This document shows, piece by piece, positions 58,201 through 64,000 of a DNA stretch of 64,000 nt. Each line of letters begins with the position of its first letter. The stretch's first letter is position 1. The stretch spans positions 627,501 through 691,500 of the forward strand of contig CM076961.1 in assembly GCA_039566865.1 (NCBI GenBank), in the 5' to 3' direction. The stretch is from Aurelia coerulea (Eukaryota; Cnidaria; Scyphozoa; Semaeostomeae; Ulmaridae). Made by a program: the position numbers and the translations under genes. A model generated the notes under the pieces. That model saw nothing but the letters and a program-made list of their open reading frames with translations, made no database searches and was not told where the DNA came from.

Positions 58201-61200
58201 CGACGGATTATGCTCATTTAACTACTCAACGCTGCCTATTGATTAACCAAGCAGAAAAAGAAGTTTAAGTTAATCGAATCTGAGGATCACCTGTCATTTA
58301 TGGTACTCTGAAATGTCTCGATTATATACCCCCTTCATAATCTTATGTTTGGTAAATTCTAAAATCTTTTTCAGGCTGAACTGAATAAATGCAAAGAAGA
58401 GCTGAAATTGAGAAATGAGGAAATCACATTTATTAATGGCACGCTTAAAGAAACGGTCACAGGATTTGAAAAATCAATCGAAACATTGGAGGTACTTTAT
58501 CATTCTATTATATCAATTATAACATGCCTTTCTCGTAGCATATTACTGAAAACCAGGTTGACATTAAATTGGAATGCACAGAAAAATTCTGCTCTCATCT
58601 CATGAATTCCTCAGTCTTGCCTAGTGAAGTAGATGTTTTCAAGAAAGTGTTGTGGTGCAGTGGTGCGATCCTCTGATATTGCAGCCAGAACAGTCCGGTG
58701 GACAGGGCTCGATCCCAGGTAGAGCCCCACCATTTGAGCGTCATGACAAGGGGTCGCTGACTCAATTAGGCCTTTTCTACTTCTGTGATCCGGGCGCTTG
58801 GTGCTAAAAACCGCAACTTCACCTTCACGTTCATTATCCTTTGCTAACGATATCATTTGGAAATGAATAGCAGAATTTTCATTCACTGTCGTTTATTTTC
58901 AATTATAACTTTCATTTTAGGCCCAGTTGAAATCAAAAGAGGATGAAATTGCATTTATCAATGGTACGATGAAAGAAACTGTGACAGGCTATGAAAAATC
59001 AATTGAAATGCTGGAGGTAGCTCTTCTCTTTTACATTTCACTTCATTTTGCAGCGTTCAGAGGACACACTCTTAAAGCGAATAGACATAGCTATATCTCA
59101 CAGCCGCTATAAATAGGCTTAAGAAAAAACGCCTTCGCATCTATTGTTTCTTTAGCTACACAATGAAGCAGCACGTGTCAAAGTTGTCTAATACAATAGA
59201 TTATATTTTTAACTTCGTCCAGGCCAGCTTTTAACAATGTCTACTCCCTTTAAGAATATACTGATTAAGAAGGATAATAAAAAGTTGCAAGGAACGACTG
59301 CCGGTAATGGTTTCAAATAGACTATGTATTTCTGTTTGGCAGATTGAATGGTTTTATGGAGAGACTGACGGACTGACGGACGGACAGAAGGTCGTTCTTG
59401 AGCAAGAATATAGATAATGATACAAGATATCATTGCTTCAATTTGCTTAAACTTGAACTATTTTTACCTGCAGGCCAAGTACAAAGAGGAACTGAAGTCT
59501 AGAGATGAAGAAAATACCTTTATATCTGGTACTTTGAAAGAAACTGTAGCAAGATTCGAGAAATCGATTGAAATGTTGGAGGTATTTAAATTCGTTTATA
59601 AACTATTATTAGAACATACACGTATTCCGAAAACTTTGGATCTTTGTTTGGCAGATTGAATAGTTTTATGGAGAGACTGACGGACTGATGGACTCTCGTT
59701 CTCAAGAGTATACATAATGATACAAGATATCATTGCTTCAGTTTGCTTAAACTTGAAATATTTTTACCTGCAGGCCAAGTACAAAGAGGAATTGAAGTCC
59801 AGAGATGAAGAAAATACCTTTATATCTGGTACTTTGAAAGAAACTGTAGCAAGATTCGAGAAATCGATTGAAATGTTGGAGGTATTTAAATTTTCTGTCG
59901 TTTATATACTATTATTACTTTGCATCTTTCACTACATACACTCTTCCTCGTCCCCTTTTAAGTCCACTTGTTACAGAAAGACGGAAATTTCTTTACTGGT
60001 GCTAATCTAAAGCAAAAATGGTAGTAACTGTAAAAACAACAATATCTCGTTTAAGTACTACCCTAACAGCCCCCCTCCCTAAGACACCCCGGGTATTTGC
60101 TCAAAAAATATTCCCGGCCCCCTGGCATTTGAGCTTAGCTGTTGCATCGATGTTCTTATGGAGGAATTTATACTTGTTTCATGAAAACAAATTCCATATT
60201 GTCATAATTGATCACGAAATGATAGTTTATGCTCTTGTTGTTATTTTCTTCTCCAATTTTGCATCTAGGAACAACTCAAAGCGGAAAAAGAAAAGACATC
60301 ACAACTAGAAATCAAGGTAAGCCTGAGCATTTTTCAAGAGATTTTCCAGTCTAGTTTCTTTATCCATTAAAAAGTAGCTTTAAGAAGCTGTGTATTTTCT
60401 TGTAATAGTTATCAGAACTCTTCACTACAGTCTAACAATTGGTTTGTAGAGTGTCTAATTTTAGAAAACCGTGACGAAATTAATATCCATTTTGATTGAT
60501 CTCCAGTTTTATTCGTTGTAATTCATTACACAACACAAGGGCAGATTTTGTAATACAATAGCAACAGTTGCATTTGATTGACACCTCAATTCAAAGCGAT
60601 TAGCGACTGCAGACAAAGGAGATTCTCTCAACCAGTAATTCAAAACAAACAAAGCCGCAACAGTTTCCCCGAAACTAGTAGGGCAAACTCTCGCCTTGTG
60701 CAAGCGAAAGGTGGTTTTATAAAGAAGTTATGTGCTTATAACGAAAGATGAAGGGTACATCTAAAGTTCTGTCTGGCGGATTTTTTTTTTATTTGATTCA
60801 GAAGCAGTTTTGTAATCGTTTCATTTAAGCCCTAAATGCGCGAGAATTACAAGGCCTTCTGCTCGGCTTCTGAATCAAATAACTAAAATCCGCCAGACGG
60901 AAGTTTATATTTACCCTTCTTCTTTCGTTATAGGCACGTAACTTCTCTTAAAAACCACCTTTCACTTTCACAATGCGAGAGTTTGCCCTACTAGTCTCGG
61001 CGAAACTTTTGCGTCTTTGTTTATTTTGAATTACTGGTTGAGAGAATTTCCTTTGCCTGTAGTCGCTAATCGCTTTAAATTATGGTGTCAATCAAACGCA
61101 ACTGTTGCTATTGTCTTACAAAATCTGCCCTTGTTAATTCATCACAGGTAACGAAATGTATGGAAGAAAAAGGAGCTATCTTGGTCAGCCTTGAACAAAA

Positions 61201-62817
61201 GGATACGACACTTCATGATATACAAAGACAGCTCGAGGTGAGACAAGAGAAAACAAACTTTGCAATGTGTGACTTCTAAATTGTCTTTCGTTGTATTAAG
61301 TGCTAAAAAGTTTCTCCTTTTGTCCACATGGTGTGTTATTTCTCCTCGATACATAAACCTACAGAATTTTGTTTTCCTATCATGATGTACGTAAGACGTA
61401 ATATTCAGTCCATTTAGTATTATCCTTTTGAAACATCCCAGGTCGTAATTTGTCTGCAAAAAGGACTGTGTAATTCTTGAATAAAGCATCTACCTTAGAG
61501 TATCTTTTTCTTCGCTGAACGTAAAGAATGCCAGGCCAAGATATACCTATATGTTATTCTATAAGGAACATTTCTTATATCGCTTTAGGTTGCCCAAGTG
61601 GAGCTAAAGAAGCCATGTCAAAGTTGCAAGAATTATGAAATTCAGCTTTGCAGATTCCAAGAAACTCATAAAGTAAGAAATTTCCACAAATTCATAAATA
61701 CTGTCCTATCTTACAAGGCTCAGAGATATTCTTGGCTTTTTTGTAAGAAGGGAAGATTTAAAAGAAAACTGCGAGGAATTAAAGTGACCAGAGGGGGGCT
61801 CGAACGCCCAAGAAGGAACTATTGTTAAACATGGGTGATGATTTTGGGTACACATAACCTTTTGACAACTCAACAGAACAAACTCAAAAAGTGGATTAAA
61901 AATTGGCGCACAACACAATATTTTGAACTTCAAATGTATGATGTTGGTAGGAAGAAAATTGATTTGAAGGCTTGTTATTTCTTGGTGTCCACACCCAGGA
62001 TATGACATTCCATTATTTCTTCTTTAAATCATTTATTCTCTCAATCTAATTATCAACATAAGTTTAGAGGCTTAGTGGAAATGATGTTTTTAAGATTAAA
62101 ACGTAAATTAATTTCCTTAGGAACAAATCAACACTGTGAAACAGCTGCAAGATCAAATTGAAGAACTCCAAAAAAATTTGAAGGTATTTTGAAATAATTT
62201 TTTTTAACTATTTTGTTGCACTCCTTGCTAATTCTCATCTCAAGTAAGTTTTAGAATTTTGGTTTCAGCAATGTTGTTTGGAAGCCTGAATTGCATTTTT
62301 TTGATGATTGAATGATGGAGGATTTCTTGCAATCATTTCGCGTTACGAGGCTTTTTAGGAGATAAGGCAATTAGAATGACCTAGTTCTTTGCATTTGACT
62401 TAAGACAGTGATAATATTAATAGGAGTTTTGTGTAATTACTACTGTCTCGCAGTTTCCTTACCAGTAACTAAGACCCCGTTTGCACTGCGCCATTACAAC
62501 ATTGGATTCGTAACATTGGATTTACAAAGTGTGAAGAATCAGCCCCCCCCCCCCCCTTTTACAGTGTTCCTCTTGATCCGCTGCTATTTTGTTCCTCTAG
62601 CTAGTGGATGATTTTGTAACTGTAGCAACTTTGTAACAGATCAATGGTCTTGAACCTTTCTCGTGTAGTTGATTGGTGACATGAATGAATGAATGAATGA
62701 TTGAATGAATGAATGGAGGAATGAAGGAAGGAACGAATGAATGAATGAATGAAGGAATGATCGAATGATTGAATGAGTGAATGAATGAACGAGTGGTTAA
62801 TTGATTGGTTGATCAAG

Positions 62818-62850
<33 letters not shown>

Positions 62851-63676
62851 GATCGAGTGGTTGATTGGTTGATTAATTTCATGATTGATTGCGTAATTAT
62901 TTCTTGGGAGTTTAGAAAGTCTAATGAGCCAGTTATTTGAGTTTTATTTCGCTGATTCATTGAGTGAGAATTTTAATGGAATTGTGAATACTTTCTTTTG
63001 AAATTGACGGTGTCAGAACTGTTTGTAAGAATTTTGTCATTCTGTCTTTCAAAACGTAATTTCTAGGAATCGAATGACAAGGGAGTTACACTCAGTCAAG
63101 AATTGGAAACGTTGAAAGAAACATCAAAGAAAGCTGAAGAAACCTTGAGACATGATTTGGAGCAATCATCAGAGGTCAGTAAGATCTGTATTAAATGCTT
63201 TGATTTTCTGCTGGATCATTTCTGCTTAGTTTATGTTTTCGATTTAAATTTTTTGCATCAATGGTTTCCCTTTCTTAAACAGTTTTATGTGACTCCTGTT
63301 ACAATTATGACATTACTGTCTCTACTGCAGAACCTTGGAAGAGAGAACCCCCGCCCCCCATCCCTCGTTGCCGTGTTTAAGATATCCCAAAAGTGCTAAA
63401 TTCATAGAAAAACTGATTTGTGGCTGGACAGGATTTTGTTGAAATCACAGAAGCATAAACGTGGCAGGAGAATTCGCACAGAGGGCGTGATACTAACCAG
63501 CCAGTACGAGCATAAACAAGTGGTATTGTGGATGGAACTGGGATCGAAATAAACCAATGATATTAATGTTTGATTCCTTTTCCAAGGTGAAAGCAGTTCT
63601 TGAAGCTAGAGTTTTGGAACTGGATGATGAACTCAAAGAAGCCTACAATAAGTTTGACGTTGCCAAATCAGAGATG
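44053..63676 (+). CDS. EEA1: EEA1, early endosome antigen 1 (5' part, 32 exons, 1052 codons)
   Basis: Tether for early-endosome fusion: the N-terminal C2H2 finger binds Rab5-GTP, the rod is a long parallel coiled coil, and the FYVE domain (PI3P binding) should lie beyond the window. Identity rests on the finger (CPMCMASMPG...HFEKVH), on EEKWYSGQLKDELDK and on RSDLVAKIEAGAGVETAINQL, all in EEA1 order. Exons: 44053-44091, 44658-44714, 45178-45297, 45660-45899, 47773-47839, 48128-48207, 48370-48456, 49147-49205, 49649-49801, 50534-50596, 51035-51140, 51618-51704, 52216-52392, 53572-53625, 53952-54053, 54571-54699, 55132-55266, 55977-56033, 56172-56279, 56780-56887, 57173-57280, 57881-57988, 58375-58491, 58921-59016, 59474-59581, 59774-59881, 60269-60316, 61148-61237, 61589-61672, 62121-62183, 63067-63174, 63587-63676. 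All have GT-AG borders and keep frame. Exons 12-32 all begin and end in phase 0. The gene continues past the window. Confidence 0.95.
45178..45297 (+). CDS. EEA1: EEA1 exon 3: C2H2 zinc finger
   Basis: Forty codons (residues 33-72) hold the complete finger: C36-x2-C39-x12-H52-x4-H57. All four ligands are present, and the hydrophobic positions (F34, L48, F53, V56) fit the EEA1 Rab5-binding finger. The exon is symmetrical (phase 0 at both ends). Confidence 0.92.
46181..46213. repeat. TAA microsatellite, LINE tail
   Basis: (TAA)n of about 11 units. It directly follows the 3' end of the minus-strand LINE fragment at 46,214-46,990 and is probably its simple-repeat tail ((TTA)n on the minus strand). 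Confidence 0.85.
46214..46990 (-). pseudogene. 5'-truncated LINE: C-terminal end of ORF2
   Basis: In EEA1 intron 4. Minus-strand frame from about 46,976 to 46,332 reads NGTPINQTTSYEYLGITLDN, then RASSRVKLLQRIRP, SVMIRPVLLYCYPIY, LQSIQDRAHKII and TFAFQGALIFNGLSS, the usual C-terminal region of CR1/L2/jockey reverse transcriptases after the catalytic domain. The catalytic motifs are missing because of 5' truncation. The preserved part is uninterrupted, so it is fairly young. It is a different family from the LINE at 37-43 kb. Confidence 0.88.
46951..46991. mobile_element. Minimal GTCCCTTG-family palindrome
   Basis: GAGTCCCTTGTATCCCTG and CACAGGGACTC pair. It lies at the upstream (5') edge of the LINE fragment. 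With the copy at 47,416 it could also form the two ends of a larger, about 525-bp unit. Confidence 0.5.
47416..47475. mobile_element. GTCCCTTG-family palindrome
   Basis: GAGTCTCTGTTGACTG on the left and ACAGGGAAACAAGAGACTC on the right. Matches the copy at 2,854-2,916 in reverse orientation along its full length. Confidence 0.6.
48794..48920. mobile_element. TA-GACCTTTTAGC MITE, internally deleted copy
   Basis: In EEA1 intron 7. Begins GACCTTTAGCTTTTGTATAA and lacks the ATTCTGAAAAGAATCAGAAT part. Family marks TTTCAAATGTGCACAATAGT and ACGCCACTCGATCGAACC are present. Confidence 0.8.
49904..50082. mobile_element. TA-GACCTTTTAGC MITE, complete copy
   Basis: In EEA1 intron 9; 179 bp, the same length as the copy at 15,359. 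Ends GACCTTTTAGCTATTCTG and TAGAATAGCTAAAAGGTC, flanked by TA. Confidence 0.88.
50690..50850 (+). mobile_element. tRNA-derived SINE candidate
   Basis: In EEA1 intron 10. TGGCCGAGCGG at 50,700-50,710 is a perfect Pol III A box of the tRNA-Ser/Leu kind. GGTCAAACTCC at 50,758-50,768 (or AGTTAAACTCC at 50,738) is a B-box-like element at tRNA-Ser-like spacing. No complete cloverleaf folds by eye, so it is not a functional tRNA gene. Confidence 0.5.
52484..53160. mobile_element. TA-flanked inverted-repeat element split by a foldback insertion
   Basis: In EEA1 intron 13. Ends GACTTGCCCCAAATCTATCT and AGATGGACTTAGGGCAAGTC continue into TCTTCAGTCCGTCTTACC and its complement. TA flanks both ends. Only about 155 bp belong to this element; the rest is the insertion at 52,598-53,118. 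Confidence 0.82.
52598..53118. mobile_element. Foldback repeat copy 3, nested
   Basis: About 520 bp, nearly the same as 19,154-19,675: AAAAAGGCTGGTGTAAAAT, CTGAAATCTTCAATATTTTC and TGATGACGTCACATCCTC. Ends are GGCTTCAAATCTGTAAAAA and GTTAAAGATTTGAAACC. It is inserted into the inverted-repeat element that surrounds it. Confidence 0.82.
53182..53334. mobile_element. TA-GACCTTTTAGC MITE, reverse copy
   Basis: In EEA1 intron 13, just beyond the nested pair. TCCCTTTTAGCTATTCTACA and TTTAGAATAGCTTAAAGGTA are the mutated ends. Confidence 0.75.
54107..54222. mobile_element. TA-GACCTTTTAGC MITE, partial reverse copy
   Basis: ACATTTAGCTGCTTTAACGA, GGCTCGATGAGTGG and ATTCGAAAATAGACC show a truncated copy in the opposite direction, adjoining the full copy at 54,225. 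Confidence 0.6.
54225..54404. mobile_element. TA-GACCTTTTAGC MITE copy
   Basis: In EEA1 intron 15. GACCTTTAAGCTATTCTGAA through AGAATAGCTAAAATG; 180 bp. The right end has lost the GGTC. Confidence 0.8.
54875..54964. mobile_element. GTCCCTTG-family palindrome
   Basis: In EEA1 intron 16. GTCATTTGTATCCCTGTG and CACGGGGAAACAAGGGAC pair around a loop of about 55 bp. Confidence 0.65.
56780..59881 (+). CDS. EEA1: EEA1 exons 20-26: tandem array of a 36-residue coiled-coil exon
   Basis: Seven consecutive phase 0-0 exons encode variants of one peptide: AKxKEELKxKxDE, then [ITV]xF[ILV]xGT[LM]KETVxGxEKSIExLE. Lengths are 36, 36, 36, 39, 32, 36 and 36 codons (residues 641-891, 251 in total). Exons 25 and 26 encode identical peptides and differ at two synonymous bases. 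Each begins with GCN and ends in GAG or CAG at the splice site. This lengthens the rod between the N-terminal Rab5-binding end and the expected C-terminal FYVE domain. I know of no such exon array in vertebrate EEA1, but could not check by search. Confidence 0.93.
58645..58820 (+). mobile_element. tRNA-derived SINE candidate
   Basis: In EEA1 intron 23. A box TGGTGCAGTGG (58,653-58,663) and B box GGCTCGATCCC (58,706-58,716) are 53 bp apart, as in tRNA genes. No clean acceptor stem is visible. The downstream part (GAGCCCCACC, GATCCGGGCGCTTGG) may be the SINE body. Confidence 0.55.
59322..59920 (+). repeat. Recent direct duplication of exon plus flanking introns, about 300-bp unit
   Basis: Text from about 59,330 (GGCAGATTGAATGGTTTTAT) to just past exon 25 is repeated from about 59,650 to just past exon 26, including ATACAAGATATCATTGCTTC and TTTTTACCTGCAG. 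The copies differ by a short deletion in the GGAC-rich tract and scattered substitutions. Confidence 0.9.
60535..61133. mobile_element. Long foldback element, about 600 bp, ending next to a splice acceptor
   Basis: In EEA1 intron 27. Arms of about 280 bp pair almost throughout: ACAAGGGCAGATTTTGTAA, CAATAGCAACAGTTGC and GAGTTTGCCCTACTAG occur on both sides in opposite sense. The short centre contains the motif AATCCGCCAGAC and its complement. The right end lies 14 nt before the AG of exon 28, so that exon's pyrimidine tract and probable branch region lie in or beside the element. No transposase. Confidence 0.88.
62682..62853. repeat. GAAT/GATT compound microsatellite
   Basis: Irregular (GAAT)n followed by (GATT)n in EEA1 intron 30. 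The minus-strand open frame across it is purely repeat-derived. Confidence 0.9.
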
Positions 63677-63905
63677 GTGAGTATTGATTTAAGTGTATCG
63701 TATTGATTTGTATTCATGCTGACCAAAGCGACACTGTTCTTCTTTTTACTCTATGATTCTACCTAGCGTCCCAAGGTAGTTTTAGGTTATCGAGAAGTTA
63801 AGCTTATCGAAGCAATGTCCTGGCCCTTCCTCTTGATATGACCACACCTCGTGATTCCTTTAGCTTGGAATCACAGAGAGTTGGCGACTCTCCTCACTCT
63901 ACATA

Positions 63906-64000
63906 CAGTAAAACCCGCGTATAAGAACCTACAATTTTGCAAGTCAGCTTAACTAGGTTCTTATGTTTTGGGTATTTAGTGGGAAATGAGGCTGTTCAGG
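63906..64000. mobile_element. Start of a second CAGTAAA-end TA element
   Basis: CAGTAAAACCCGCGTATAAG preceded by TA, followed by CTAGGTTCTTATG, matches the left part of the element at 30,359. The rest lies beyond the window. Confidence 0.75.

Noticed and set aside
62601..62960. Minus-strand 119-codon Asn/Gln/Ser/His-rich frame
   Set aside because: Translation of the GAAT/GATT microsatellite inside an EEA1 intron.

Overview
This window is eukaryotic, animal nuclear DNA. It is AT-rich, its genes are split by GT-AG introns, and it is crowded with dispersed, mostly non-autonomous transposons. The encoded proteins (an EEA1 endosomal tether, a secreted discoidin-domain protein) and a CR1/jockey-like LINE carrying a 2A-like motif point to a marine invertebrate. 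A cnidarian or a basal deuterostome fits best, but nothing here fixes the species. All exon boundaries were read by hand; in every gene model the reading frame is continuous across all proposed junctions.

Region 1 (1-20,300) has no gene I can support. It holds a 165-bp-period satellite (about 4.27-6.0 kb), two smaller tandem repeats, a degenerate tandem block (7.8-8.7 kb), a frameshifted LINE 3' end with an AATC-type tail (about 11-11.6 kb), and several inverted-repeat elements, one nested in another at 14.8-15.4 kb.

Region 2 (20,865-28,622, + strand) is a complete six-exon gene for a 918-residue protein I do not recognise. It has an acidic Asp/Tyr-rich N-terminus, a middle that resembles a beta-propeller in places, a long basic coiled coil and a C-terminal cold-shock-like domain. 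Its last exon has been partly duplicated 125 bp upstream.

Region 3 (32,836-36,903, + strand) is a complete four-exon gene for a 299-residue secreted protein: signal peptide, one F5/8C discoidin domain, then a low-complexity KD-x-x-P-D/E repeat tail and an Ala-rich segment.

Region 4 (37,252 to about 42,850, - strand) is an apparently intact LINE with a 32-base poly(A) tail, an RRM-type ORF1 and a 1,248-residue ORF2 (AP endonuclease plus reverse transcriptase) that carries an in-frame DIETNPGP 2A-like motif.

Region 5 (44,053-63,676 and continuing beyond the window, + strand) is the 5' part of an EEA1 gene: 32 exons and 1,052 codons covering the Rab5-binding C2H2 finger and much of the coiled-coil rod. 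The C-terminal FYVE domain would lie beyond the window. Seven consecutive exons (56,780-59,881) are tandem duplicates of one about 36-residue coiled-coil unit; the last two encode identical peptides. This is the most striking structure in the window.

Throughout, introns and spacers carry non-autonomous elements with readable target duplications: TA, TTAA, 8-bp and 9-bp. There are also two or three tRNA-like SINE candidates.
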